A DNA stretch of 64,000 nt from Streptomyces sp. NBC_01217 (GTDB taxonomy: Bacteria > Actinomycetota > Actinomycetes > Streptomycetales > Streptomycetaceae). Every line of letters starts with the position of its first letter. The first letter of the stretch is position 1. The notes below the pieces were generated by a model. The model saw only the letters and a program-made list of their open reading frames with translations, was not told where the DNA came from and made no database searches. Shown one piece after another: positions 20,743-29,236 of this stretch. Both the position numbers and the translations under genes were made by a program. The stretch lies in NCBI RefSeq assembly GCF_035994185.1, contig NZ_CP108538.1, forward strand, positions 4,627,501-4,691,500, written 5' to 3'.

Positions 20743-21285
20743 TCAGTCAGGCAGGCGCAGGAATTCCGGCGGTACGGCGGCAGCGAGCCAGACCCCGTTG
20801 GCGCTCACGTGGAAGGTGTGGCCCGCGCGGTGCATCGCGGCCGCGTCCACCGACAGGACGACGGGGCGCCCGCGCCGGGCGCCGACTCTGGTCGCCGTCT
20901 CGCGGTCGGGCGAGAGGTGGACGTGCGTGCGGTTCATGGGGCGTAGGCCCTCGCTCCGGATCGCGTCCAGGGAGCCGCCCACCGTGCCGTGGTAGAGGTA
21001 CGAGGGTGGCTCGGCCGGCGGGAGAGCGAGATCGACCGGGACGGTGTGGCCCTGGCTCGCACGTATGCGGCCGTCCTGGACCGCGAAGCGCCGCTTGTCG
21101 TTGACGGCGACGACATGATCGAGCTCGGCCCGGGTGATGGGGAAGTTGTTGCGGGCCGTGGCACGCAGCAGTTCGTCGATCGTCACCCAGCCGTTGGCGT
21201 CGAGCGTGATGCCGATCCGCTCCGGCTGGTGCCGCAGGTGCTTCGAGAGATATTTGGACACCTTGACGGTGCGTCTTTCGTCCAT
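20743..21285 (-). CDS. kptA: RNA 2'-phosphotransferase KptA/Tpt1
   Basis: The protein has 180 residues. KptA transfers an RNA 2'-phosphate to NAD+, giving ADP-ribose cyclic phosphate. Family blocks are present: SKYLSKHLRHQPERIGI at the start, then GWVTIDELL, YHGTVGGSLDAI (NAD-binding) and NRTHVHLSPD. In fungi it finishes tRNA splicing. Bacteria lack that pathway, so the native substrate is unclear; NAD-dependent repair of damaged RNA ends is one idea. The ATG at 21285 gives the family's usual length. A DnaA-box group lies just upstream. Confidence 0.9.
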   Translation of the reverse strand: MDERRTVKVSKYLSKHLRHQPERIGITLDANGWVTIDELLRATARNNFPITRAELDHVVAVNDKRRFAVQDGRIRASQGHTVPVDLALPPAEPPSYLYHGTVGGSLDAIRSEGLRPMNRTHVHLSPDRETATRVGARRGRPVVLSVDAAAMHRAGHTFHVSANGVWLAAAVPPEFLRLPD

Positions 21286-21371
21286 CCCGCCAGAGTGCCC
21301 GCGGGGGTCGTTCACGCGCATCCGGATATCACCTCGATTCACTACAGCAATTTTATTCGCTGCGGCAATCT

Positions 21372-21438
21372 TCGTCCACAGGTTTGATCCACAGCCAAGT
21401 TGACTTATCCACAGGCTAGTTGGCGATTCTGTGGATAA
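21372..21438. promoter_or_regulatory. Group of DnaA boxes between kptA and merR-type gene
   Basis: Three boxes fit the Streptomyces consensus (T/C)(T/C)(G/A/C)TCCACA: TCGTCCACA (21372-21380), TTATCCACA (21405-21413) and TTATCCACA on the other strand (21430-21438). A fourth, TGATCCACA at about 21385, has one mismatch. They sit in an AT-richer gap of 165 nt. They may titrate DnaA or regulate the divergent or adjacent genes. Confidence 0.7.
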
Positions 21439-21450
21439 GTGACCGGGGAA

Positions 21451-22428
21451 TCAACCGTTTTGTTCAATATGCGTGACATTATCGCCTGATGAGGCAAGTG
21501 CATCCAATGTCCTTGACTGCACCTCGCGTTCAGCTGCTGCCGTGACGAAGGCGGACACGTTCGCGGGGCCAACCAGCCGCTGTACGGAGCGAATTGTCTC
21601 CCGAGGCAGATCCACCTGGCGCGTCGCGGGCATCTCGGCCTCCGGGGTGAACGGGGTGTCCGCGTCGAGGTGGTGCCGCAGATGCAGTGTGGCGAACGTC
21701 CGCATCGCACGGGCCAGTTCGGCGTCCACCGTCTGCTGGGCGAGCGGGCGCAGCCTGCGCACCATGGCGGCCGCTTCCGCCGCGTCCGAGTCCGCCGGCG
21801 GGCGATGGCCGAGATAGCGCGCGAAGACGTGCTCGGTCGTGAACTCCAGGAAGCGTGAGGCTATCTGCTCGACCTGACCCCGAAGTTCCCGAAGGTGGCC
21901 CGAGATCGCACTGAGCGGTACGCCGGCCGCGTACAACTCGACCGCCACGGCGAGCTCCTGGGGGCTCGGCACCAGGAACTCGTCGTCCCGGCCCGGGATG
22001 CGTTCGAGTACGCCGAGGTCCACCGCCTCGGTGACCGCCTCGTCGTCGGGGCTGCCGCCGAACCTGGCGTTCAGCTCGGCCCGGGTGATCCTGTCCGCCT
22101 GCTCGTCCGTCCAGGGGCCGTGGACCTCGGCGACGAGCCCGAGCACCCCGCCCAGGCCACGGCCCGTGTCCCAGGCCTCCAGGAGCTCCTTGATGCTGGC
22201 CAGGGTGTAGCCGCGATCCAGGAGATCGGCGATCTGCCCGAGCCGGGCGAGGTGGGTGTCCCGGTACACATTGGCCCGGCCGCGCCGTTCCGGAGTGGGC
22301 AGCAGGCCGCGGTCCTGGTAGGCGCGGATCGTACGGACCGTGGCGCCGCTCGCATGCGCCAGATCCTCGATCCGGTACTCGGCGGCGGACCGGCCGGCCA
22401 CCGACGACGGCTGCCCGGGGCCGCTCAC
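21451..22428 (-). CDS. MerR-family regulator
   Basis: The protein has 325 residues. The MerR winged helix is at about residues 15-85 (YRIEDLAHASGATVRTIRAY, then LLPTPERRGRANVY). A long C-terminal region of about 240 residues follows, mostly helical and with no cysteine metal site visible, so the effector is probably organic. The GTG start overlaps the stop of the preceding hydrolase-SDR gene by four bases (GTGA), so it is translationally coupled and is likely the operon's own regulator. Confidence 0.85.
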   Translation of the reverse strand: MSGPGQPSSVAGRSAAEYRIEDLAHASGATVRTIRAYQDRGLLPTPERRGRANVYRDTHLARLGQIADLLDRGYTLASIKELLEAWDTGRGLGGVLGLVAEVHGPWTDEQADRITRAELNARFGGSPDDEAVTEAVDLGVLERIPGRDDEFLVPSPQELAVAVELYAAGVPLSAISGHLRELRGQVEQIASRFLEFTTEHVFARYLGHRPPADSDAAEAAAMVRRLRPLAQQTVDAELARAMRTFATLHLRHHLDADTPFTPEAEMPATRQVDLPRETIRSVQRLVGPANVSAFVTAAAEREVQSRTLDALASSGDNVTHIEQNG

Positions 22429-24206
22429 AGCGGCGGCTTCAGCCGGGCGATCCCGCGCAGCGCACCGGGACTGAACCGGGACAGGAGCCGGGCACCACGG
22501 GCCTCCGGTGTCACCGGTACGACGGCCTGGTTGCGCACCACCGCCTTGAGAATCGCGTCGGCAACCTTCTCCGGCGGATAGTTGCGCAGCCCGTAGAGCC
22601 GGCTGGTCCGCTTCTGCAGGCGTTTCTCCTCCGCGGCGTCGGCACCCGCGAAGTGCGTCGTCGCGGTGATGTTCGTGTTGACGATGCCGGGACAGATCGC
22701 GCTGACTCCGATCGACCGGTCGGCGAACTCGGCCCGCAGGCACTCGCTGAGCATCAGCACGGCCGCCTTGGAGGTGCTGTACGCGGGCAGCGCCCGGGAG
22801 GGCTGATAGGCGGCGGCGGAAGCCGTGTTGACGATATGGCCGCCCTGGCCCCGTTCGGCCATCTGCCTACCGAAGATCCGGCAGCCGTGGATGACGCCCC
22901 ACAGATTGACGTCGAGGACGTTCTTCCAGTCCTCGCTCGTGGTCTCCAGGAAGGAGCCGGACAGACCGATCCCGGCGTTGTTGACCAGGACGTCGACGAT
23001 GCCGTACTCGGTGGCGACCTTCTCGGCGAGCTTCTCCATCGCCTGCTCGTCGCTGACGTCGACCGCTTCGCCCCAGGCCGCCGGGGAGCCGATCAGCCGG
23101 GCCATCTCCGCAGTCCTGGCCGCCCCCTCCGCGTCCCGGTCCACGGCCACCACGCGGGCGCCCGCCTCGGCGAAGGCGAAGGCGGTGGCCCGCCCGATGC
23201 CGCCTGCCGCGCCCGTCACCAGGACCAGCCGGCCGCCGAACCGGTCCGCGTACGCCCCGGTCGGCGCCGTGTCCTGCACCGGCCGGCCGTCCTCCTGGGC
23301 CGCCTCGTTGGCTGCGACGAACTCGCCGATCCAGGAGGCGAGCTGGTCCGGTCTGGTACGCGGCACCCAGTGCTTGCCCGGGAGTGAACGCCGCACCAAC
23401 TGCGGAGCCCACAGCTCCAGTTGGTCGTACAGCCGCTCCGAAAGGAAGATGTCGCCGGTCGGCGTGATCAGCTGGACCGGTACATGTGCAAAGGCGTCGG
23501 TCCGCGGCCTGCTCAGCCGGGCCCGGACGTTGTCCCGGTAGAGCCAGGCGCCGTGCGCCGCGTCCTCGGGCAGGGAGGGCGTCGGATAGTCGCCCGCGGG
23601 CACTTTTTCCATCCGCTGGAGAATCCGCGGCCACTGCTTGCCGAGCGGACCGCGCCAGGCCAGCTCGGGCAGGACCGGCGTATGCAGCATGTAGATGTAC
23701 CAGGACTTGGCGCCCTGGCCGAGCAGCTGACCGATCCGGCGCGGGGTGGGCCGGGTCATCCGCTGCTTGATCCAGTGCCCGAAATGGTCCAGAGAGGGCC
23801 CGGACATCGAGGTGAACGAGGCGATCCGGCCCTCGGTCCGCTTGACTGTGACGAACTCCCAGGACTGGACCGACCCCCAGTCGTGTCCCACCAGATGCAC
23901 CGCCCGGTCCGGACTCACCGCATCGGCGACGGCCAGGAAGTCATCGGTGAGCTTCTCCAGGGTGAAGCCGCCGCGCAGCGGTGCCGGTGCTGTGGACCGG
24001 CCGTGTCCGCGCACGTCGTACAGCACGACGTGCCACTGATCGGCCAGCTGCCTCGCCACATCCGTCCAGACTTCCTTGCTGTCCGGGTAGCCGTGCACGA
24101 GGACGACCGTCGGCTGCTCCTTGTCGCCCAACTCGACGACACACAGCTCGATTCCGCCCGTACGCACCCGGCGCTCGCGCGCGCCCGGCAGATTCAGCAG
24201 ACTCAT
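22425..24206 (-). CDS. Alpha/beta hydrolase-SDR fusion (EphD-like)
   Basis: The protein has 593 residues and two enzymes in one chain. Residues 1-290 form an alpha/beta hydrolase with HGYPDSKEVW and the epoxide-hydrolase-type nucleophile box GHDWGS (Asp nucleophile). Residues 315-590 form a short-chain dehydrogenase with TGAAGGIG for NAD(P) binding, NNAGIG, a catalytic Ser in NTASAAAY and YSTSK. Order and length match mycobacterial EphD (about 592 residues), which acts in mycolic acid metabolism. Streptomyces makes no mycolates, so the substrate here must differ. It overlaps both neighbours by 4 nt. Confidence 0.9.
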   Translation of the reverse strand: MSLLNLPGARERRVRTGGIELCVVELGDKEQPTVVLVHGYPDSKEVWTDVARQLADQWHVVLYDVRGHGRSTAPAPLRGGFTLEKLTDDFLAVADAVSPDRAVHLVGHDWGSVQSWEFVTVKRTEGRIASFTSMSGPSLDHFGHWIKQRMTRPTPRRIGQLLGQGAKSWYIYMLHTPVLPELAWRGPLGKQWPRILQRMEKVPAGDYPTPSLPEDAAHGAWLYRDNVRARLSRPRTDAFAHVPVQLITPTGDIFLSERLYDQLELWAPQLVRRSLPGKHWVPRTRPDQLASWIGEFVAANEAAQEDGRPVQDTAPTGAYADRFGGRLVLVTGAAGGIGRATAFAFAEAGARVVAVDRDAEGAARTAEMARLIGSPAAWGEAVDVSDEQAMEKLAEKVATEYGIVDVLVNNAGIGLSGSFLETTSEDWKNVLDVNLWGVIHGCRIFGRQMAERGQGGHIVNTASAAAYQPSRALPAYSTSKAAVLMLSECLRAEFADRSIGVSAICPGIVNTNITATTHFAGADAAEEKRLQKRTSRLYGLRNYPPEKVADAILKAVVRNQAVVPVTPEARGARLLSRFSPGALRGIARLKPPL

Positions 24207-25054
24207 GCCGCCACCTTCTCCTCGGCCCAGCGCCGCACATGCGGCAGATCGTCGTCCAGCCAGAAGGCGCTCTGTTCGGGGTCATTGGAGTCGGTGACCA
24301 CCAGGATCTCCTCGAACTTGGCGCCCGTACCCCGGAATCCGAGGTGGGGTTCGACCGCCCACAGTCCGGGCTGCGGCGGATGATCGGAGAAGCGGTAGGG
24401 GCTCCACAGCGGCGACCAGCCGTCCCGGTGTCCGTGCAGCGCGTCGCTCAGCAGCCCCTTGAGCGACTGGGTGCCGAAGCCGAACACATGCGGGGACCGG
24501 CGGCGCTCTGCAACGCGGTCGACCTTGTGGGCTATGACGCCGAAGGGGTACGCGCGATGCCTGTTGGCGTACCCCTGCTTGATCATCAGGCGCTCGACGT
24601 CCTCGTAGATCTCGCGCAGCGAACGCCGCTCCCGCACCTCGCGCAGGATCAGCTCGCGGTGGACCTCCAGATCGGCCAGGAGCCTGTCGTGCAGCGGGCT
24701 GAGCCCGAGACAGCCGGAATAGCCGATGTCCGCCGTGAAGCCCTTGTGGACCGGGGCCATGTCGAGGATGAACGCCATCCCCGGCTCCAGCCTCCGGTCG
24801 GTCGGGAAGAACTGCACGGGCACCTTGAAACCGGCGAACGCCGTGCGGTCCCCGAACCAGGCGAAGGGAAGGTGGAACCAGTCGCGCACACCGCGCTCGC
24901 GCAGCCAGTCGCGCTGCATGCGGGCGGCCTCGCGCTCGGTCACCCCCGGCGTCAGCCGGGCGGCGACCGCCTCCGCGCAGTCGTACGCGAGACGTTGCAC
25001 TTCTCTGAACCCCCGCAGCTCCGGGGCGTGTTCGTCCTTCACTGCCGAGGTCAT
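24203..25054 (-). CDS. M24-family metallopeptidase-like protein
   Basis: The protein has 283 residues with the pita-bread fold of methionine aminopeptidase and prolidase. All five usual metal ligands can be placed: two Asp in ILDMAPVHKGFTADIGYSG, His in FGVIAHKV, and two Glu in AVEPHLGF and FEEILVVT. It may therefore be an active dipeptidase or a creatinase-like hydrolase. It is the first gene of a three-gene operon; its TGA overlaps the next ATG (ATGA). The ATG at 25054 has only a weak ribosome site. Confidence 0.82.
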   Translation of the reverse strand: MTSAVKDEHAPELRGFREVQRLAYDCAEAVAARLTPGVTEREAARMQRDWLRERGVRDWFHLPFAWFGDRTAFAGFKVPVQFFPTDRRLEPGMAFILDMAPVHKGFTADIGYSGCLGLSPLHDRLLADLEVHRELILREVRERRSLREIYEDVERLMIKQGYANRHRAYPFGVIAHKVDRVAERRRSPHVFGFGTQSLKGLLSDALHGHRDGWSPLWSPYRFSDHPPQPGLWAVEPHLGFRGTGAKFEEILVVTDSNDPEQSAFWLDDDLPHVRRWAEEKVAA

Positions 25055-25153
25055 GCCACCGTCCGTTCCCTGCCGTGTGCGGTACGTGCCCGTAACGTGA
25101 CACTGATGAATGTGACAATGTCTGCCGACTGCGTCAAGAGGTGCGTGGAGACC

Positions 25154-25162
25154 TGTGGACAA
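25154..25162 (-). promoter_or_regulatory. Single consensus DnaA box
   Basis: TTGTCCACA on the minus strand is the preferred Streptomyces DnaA box. It is in the 250-nt divergent gap between the M24 operon and the ABC genes, where it could influence either promoter. A lone box may also be coincidental. Confidence 0.5.
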
Positions 25163-25306
25163 CTCGGCGAGGCCGATGCCCCCGGCCTCCGGGGTCCTCC
25201 CTTGTGCTGGCCCCCTACGGGCCCGTACGTCTGGAGTCTGATGCGGATCCAGCCGCCTGGGCTGATGACCGGTGTGGTCCGCACCACTACTTTCGAAGAC
25301 GTGACT

Positions 25307-26329
25307 GTGATCGCGACCGAAAGCCTGAGCAAGCGGTTCCCCCGGGTGACCGCGCTTGACCGGCTCTCCTTGGACATCGGCCCCGGTGTGACCGGGCTGG
25401 TGGGTTCCAACGGAGCCGGCAAGTCCACATTGATCAAGATTCTGCTGGGTCTGTCCCCCGCCACCGAAGGCCGGGCCGCGGTGCTCGGGCTCGACGTCGC
25501 CACCGACGGCGCCGCCATCCGGGAACGGGTCGGCTACATGCCAGAGCACGACTGCCTGCCGCCGGACGTCTCGGCCACCGAGTTCGTCGTCCACATGGCG
25601 CGGATGTCCGGACTGCCGCCGACGGCAGCGCGTGAGCGCACCGCCGACACGCTGCGCCACGTCGGTCTGTACGAGGAGCGTTACCGCCCCATCGGCGGCT
25701 ACTCGACCGGCATGAAGCAGCGCGTGAAACTGGCCCAGGCACTCGTCCACGACCCGCAACTGGTCCTGCTCGACGAGCCGACCAACGGCCTCGACCCGGT
25801 CGGGCGCGACGAGATGCTCGGACTGATCCGCCGGGTGTACACGGACTTCGGCATTTCGGTCCTGGTCACCTCGCACCTCCTGGGCGAACTGGAGCGCACC
25901 TGCGACCACGTCGTCGTCGTCGACGGCGGCACACTCCTGCGCTCCAGCTCCACCAGCGACTTCACACAGACCACCACGACCCTCGCGGTCGAGGTCACCG
26001 ACAGCGACACCCACCCGGACGGCACCGACGCGCTGCGCCAGGTCCTCGGCCGGGCCGGCGTCAAGCTCCTGGGCCACGACGGTCTCGACGGGCAGGGGCT
26101 GCCCGGGGCGGGCCACATCCTGCTGGTCGAGGCGACCGGCGAGGAGACGTACGACGTCGTGCGCGACAGCGTCGCCGGGCTCGGGCTCGGCCTCGTACGG
26201 ATGGAACAGCGGCGCCACCACATCTCCGAGGTCTTCCGTACGGAAGACGCACCGCAGTCCGCAGCCGTGGCGCAGACCGTGCCCGCGGCCGCCGGGGCCG
26301 TACAGCAGCAGAGTCAGGAGCGGTCGTGA
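25307..26329 (+). CDS. ABC transporter ATP-binding protein, first pair
   Basis: The protein has 340 residues. The nucleotide-binding domain fills about residues 1-220: GSNGAGKST (Walker A), YSTGMKQRVKLAQ (signature), LVLLDEPTNGLD (Walker B) and TSHLLGELE (H loop). A C-terminal extension of about 120 residues follows and ends in an Ala/Gln-rich tail. The GTG at 25307 starts at VIATESLSKRF, the usual start of this family; the GTG at 25301 is also possible. Its stop overlaps the permease start. No substrate is indicated. Confidence 0.88.
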   Translation: MIATESLSKRFPRVTALDRLSLDIGPGVTGLVGSNGAGKSTLIKILLGLSPATEGRAAVLGLDVATDGAAIRERVGYMPEHDCLPPDVSATEFVVHMARMSGLPPTAARERTADTLRHVGLYEERYRPIGGYSTGMKQRVKLAQALVHDPQLVLLDEPTNGLDPVGRDEMLGLIRRVYTDFGISVLVTSHLLGELERTCDHVVVVDGGTLLRSSSTSDFTQTTTTLAVEVTDSDTHPDGTDALRQVLGRAGVKLLGHDGLDGQGLPGAGHILLVEATGEETYDVVRDSVAGLGLGLVRMEQRRHHISEVFRTEDAPQSAAVAQTVPAAAGAVQQQSQERS

Positions 26330-27237
26330 TGAGCACCGAAACCGGGGCCGTGAGCGGGAGCGAGACCTCCCGGATCCACAACATCGGGTACCGCTCCTAC
26401 GACGGTGCGCGGCTGGGCCGCAGTTACGCGCGGCGCTCGCTCTACTCGCAGTCCCTGCGCGGCTCCTTCGGACTGGGGCGTTCCGCGAAGTCCAAGGTGC
26501 TGCCGATGCTGCTGTTCGGCGTGATGTGCATGGTCTCGGCGATCATCGTCGCGGTCGCCGTCGCCAACCCGACGGCAACGGCCCTACCGATCAAGTACAC
26601 GGCCTTCGCGATCTATCTGCAGGCCGTCATCGGCCTCTTCCTCGCAGCGCAGGCACCGCAGTCGGTCTCCCGCGATCTGCGCTTCAAGAGCGTGCCGCTG
26701 TACTTCTCGCGGCCGATCGAGCGGGTCGACTATGTCGTCGCGAAGTTCGCGGCCATGGCGTCCGCGCTCTTCATCCTCACCGGGGCGCCGCTCGTCATCC
26801 TCTACGCGGGCGCGCTGCTGGCGAAGTTCGACTTCGCCGACCAGACCAAGTGGTTCGGACAGGGGATGGTGTCGGTGGCGCTGCTCTCCGTGCTCTTCGC
26901 CGGACTGGGCCTGGTGATGGCCGCGCTGACGCCGCGCCGCGGTTTCGGCGTCGCCGCGGTGATCGCCGTGCTGACCATCTCCTTCGGAGCGGTCTCCACG
27001 GTGCAGGCCATTGCCTGGCAGACGGGTTCGACAGGGGCCGTCGAGTGGCTGGGGCTCTTCTCCCCCATCACGCTGATCGGCGGAGTACAGACCGCGTTCC
27101 TCGGGGCCGACTCGGCCTTCCCCGGAGGGGAAGGCCCCGGGGCGGGGGTCGGCGTGGTCTATCTGATCGTTGTTCTCGCGCTCGTCGCCGGCTCGTACGC
27201 CGTACTGATGCGCCGCTACCGGAGGGTCGGGCTGTGA
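26329..27237 (+). CDS. ABC-2-type permease, first pair
   Basis: The protein has 302 residues. A cytoplasmic N-terminus of about 60 residues (with IHNIGYRSYDGARLGR) is followed by about six membrane helices. This pattern is seen in actinobacterial ABC-2 permeases that pair with the preceding ATPase. The ATG at 26329 shares one base with the upstream TGA; a GTG three bases earlier is equally possible. AGGAG lies 8 nt upstream. It overlaps the next gene by four bases, so the four ABC genes form one operon. Confidence 0.85.
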   Translation: MSTETGAVSGSETSRIHNIGYRSYDGARLGRSYARRSLYSQSLRGSFGLGRSAKSKVLPMLLFGVMCMVSAIIVAVAVANPTATALPIKYTAFAIYLQAVIGLFLAAQAPQSVSRDLRFKSVPLYFSRPIERVDYVVAKFAAMASALFILTGAPLVILYAGALLAKFDFADQTKWFGQGMVSVALLSVLFAGLGLVMAALTPRRGFGVAAVIAVLTISFGAVSTVQAIAWQTGSTGAVEWLGLFSPITLIGGVQTAFLGADSAFPGGEGPGAGVGVVYLIVVLALVAGSYAVLMRRYRRVGL

Positions 27238-28145
27238 CCACCATCGAGATCGACCACACCTCGCGCTGGTTCGGCAATGTGGTCGCCGTCAACGACGTGA
27301 GCATGACGGTGGGCCCGGGCGTCACCGGGCTGCTCGGCCCCAACGGCGCGGGAAAGTCCACGCTGATCAACATGATGGCCGGATTCCTCGCCCCGTCGAC
27401 GGGCACGGTCACGCTCGACGGCCAGGCGATCTGGCGCAATGAAGCGGTGTACAAGAAGATCGGGATCGTGCCGGAACGGGAAGGGATGTACGACTTCCTG
27501 ACCGGCCGGGAATTCGTTGTCGCCAACGCGGAACTGCAGGGACTCGGCGATGCGGCGGCGCAGAAGGCGCTGGCCACGGTCGAGATGGAGTACGCGCAGG
27601 ACCGCAAGATCTCGACGTACAGCAAGGGCATGCGCCAGCGCGTGAAGATGGCGTCCGCCCTGGTCCACGAACCGTCGGTGCTGCTGCTCGACGAGCCGTT
27701 CAACGGGATGGACCCGCGCCAGCGGATGCAGCTGATGGCGCTGCTGCGGCAGATGGGGGCGCAGGGCCGTACCGTGCTCTTCTCGTCCCACATCCTCGAA
27801 GAGGTGGAACAGCTCGCCTCGCACATCGAGGTGATCGTTGCAGGACGGCATGCGGCGTCCGGTGACTTCCGTAAGATCCGCCGGCTGATGACGGACCGGC
27901 CGCACCGCTATCTCGTACGCTCCAGCGACGACCGGGCCCTCGCCGCAGCGCTCATCGCCGATCCGTCGACCGCCGGCATCGAGGTGGACCTGGGCGAACA
28001 GGCCCTGCGTATCCAGGCGGTCGACTTCGGACGCTTCACCGAGCTGCTGCCGAAGGTCGCACGTGAACACGGAATTCGTCTTCTGACCGTTTCGCCGTCC
28101 GACGAGTCCCTCGAATCGGTCTTTTCCTATCTCGTAGCGGCCTGA
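27234..28145 (+). CDS. ABC transporter ATP-binding protein, second pair
   Basis: The protein has 303 residues. It carries GPNGAGKST (Walker A), YSKGMRQRVKMAS (signature), VLLLDEPFNGMD (Walker B) and SSHILEEVE (H loop), then a C-terminal domain of about 90 residues. The GTG start overlaps the preceding stop (GTGA), with GGAGGG 7 nt upstream. It resembles the first ATPase of the operon, so the two may form a heterodimeric exporter or serve two permeases. Confidence 0.88.
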   Translation: MTTIEIDHTSRWFGNVVAVNDVSMTVGPGVTGLLGPNGAGKSTLINMMAGFLAPSTGTVTLDGQAIWRNEAVYKKIGIVPEREGMYDFLTGREFVVANAELQGLGDAAAQKALATVEMEYAQDRKISTYSKGMRQRVKMASALVHEPSVLLLDEPFNGMDPRQRMQLMALLRQMGAQGRTVLFSSHILEEVEQLASHIEVIVAGRHAASGDFRKIRRLMTDRPHRYLVRSSDDRALAAALIADPSTAGIEVDLGEQALRIQAVDFGRFTELLPKVAREHGIRLLTVSPSDESLESVFSYLVAA

Positions 28146-28175
28146 GTAGTGGCCTGAAAGGAGCTGTGAAGCGTC

Positions 28176-28895
28176 ATGTACGACCCCACAGTCGCCCGGC
28201 TCACCTACCGGGCCCTGCTCGGTCGGCGCCGGGCCGCCATCCTCTTCGTCCTGCCGGCGCTGCTGGTGGCCATCGCCGTGGCGGTACGGGCGTTCGCCGG
28301 AGCGGACGACCAGGTCGCCTCGGACGTGCTGGGCGGCTTCGCCATCGCCACGATGGTGCCGCTGATCGGCGTGATCGCCGGAACCGGAGCCATCGGTCCC
28401 GAGATCGATGACGGATCGATCGTCTATCTGCTGGCCAAGCCGGTGAAGCGATCGACGATCATTTTCACCAAGCTGATCGTGGCCATTGCCGTCACGATGG
28501 TCTTCTCCGCGCTGCCGACGCTGGTCGCGGGGCTGATCCTCAACGGCAACGGCCAGCAGATCGCGGTGGCGTACACCATCGCGGCACTGGTCGCCTCGAT
28601 CGCGTACAGCGCGCTGTTCCTGCTGCTGGGTACGGTCAGCCGGCACGCGGTCGTCTTCGGCCTCGTCTACGCGCTGGTGTGGGAGGCGCTGTTCGGCAAC
28701 CTGGTGCCGGGTGCGCGCACGCTCAGCGTGCAGCAGTGGTCCCTCGCAGTCGCCGAGAAGGTCGGCGGAGCGGGCACGATCACGTCCGATGTAGGCCTGC
28801 CCGCCGCGACGGTCCTGCTGGCGGCGGTCACCGTGGCAGCGACCTGGTACGCGGGGCAGAAGCTGCGCACGCTGAAGCTGGCCGGCGAGGAGTGA
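28176..28895 (+). CDS. ABC-2-type permease, second pair
   Basis: The protein has 239 residues and about six membrane helices from residue 20 to 230. The early TGAIGPEIDDGSIVYLLAKP resembles the coupling region of ABC-2 permeases. It is the last gene of the four-gene operon, 30 nt after the second ATPase, with AAAGGAG about 13 nt before the ATG. A strong hairpin terminator follows 64 nt after the stop. Confidence 0.85.
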   Translation: MYDPTVARLTYRALLGRRRAAILFVLPALLVAIAVAVRAFAGADDQVASDVLGGFAIATMVPLIGVIAGTGAIGPEIDDGSIVYLLAKPVKRSTIIFTKLIVAIAVTMVFSALPTLVAGLILNGNGQQIAVAYTIAALVASIAYSALFLLLGTVSRHAVVFGLVYALVWEALFGNLVPGARTLSVQQWSLAVAEKVGGAGTITSDVGLPAATVLLAAVTVAATWYAGQKLRTLKLAGEE

Positions 28896-28959
28896 TAGTG
28901 ACCGGCGGTCTTCCGCTGGACACCTCTGCCGTTCCCCGTTCCTGATCACTCCGATTCTC

Positions 28960-28990
28960 GTCAACCCTCGCCTCCTGGGCGAGGGTTGAC
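28960..28990 (+). terminator. Terminator of the ABC operon
   Basis: GTCAACCCTCGCC (28960-28972) pairs perfectly with GGCGAGGGTTGAC (28978-28990) around a 5-nt loop. It ends the four-gene ABC transcript. Confidence 0.85.
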
Positions 28991-29101
28991 GCATTTCGGA
29001 CAGTAGTACGCGTAACTGTACGGTTATCGGTTCGTTGTGCAGGGTGCGTGGAGGCAACTGGAATCCGTGGCGTCGTAGCTTTCGTGAAACAGGGATTGCC
29101 G

Positions 29102-29155
29102 ATGCCGGTGGAGCAGTACCCATCGGATCGGTCATTGAGTGAGTGGCAACCGTGA
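29102..29155 (+). CDS. Possible 17-residue leader peptide
   Basis: An ATG with AGGGA 8 nt upstream opens a short frame, MPVEQYPSDRSLSEWQP, that stops 81 nt before the next gene. The frame is also open and protein-like upstream from a GTG at 29048. It could be a real small peptide, the remnant of one, or chance. No function is proposed. Confidence 0.2.
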   Translation: MPVEQYPSDRSLSEWQP

Positions 29156-29236
29156 GCGTCCTCCGCCCCTCAAGCCCGGGACAGGGCTGTCCATCGTCGG
29201 TTTCGCGTCTTGCGTTTCACGATCGGAGGCATGCCC

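Noticed and set aside
27216..29135. 639-codon minus-strand frame over the ABC genes
   Set aside because: Antisense to two well-supported ABC genes and a terminator; composition is shadow-like.
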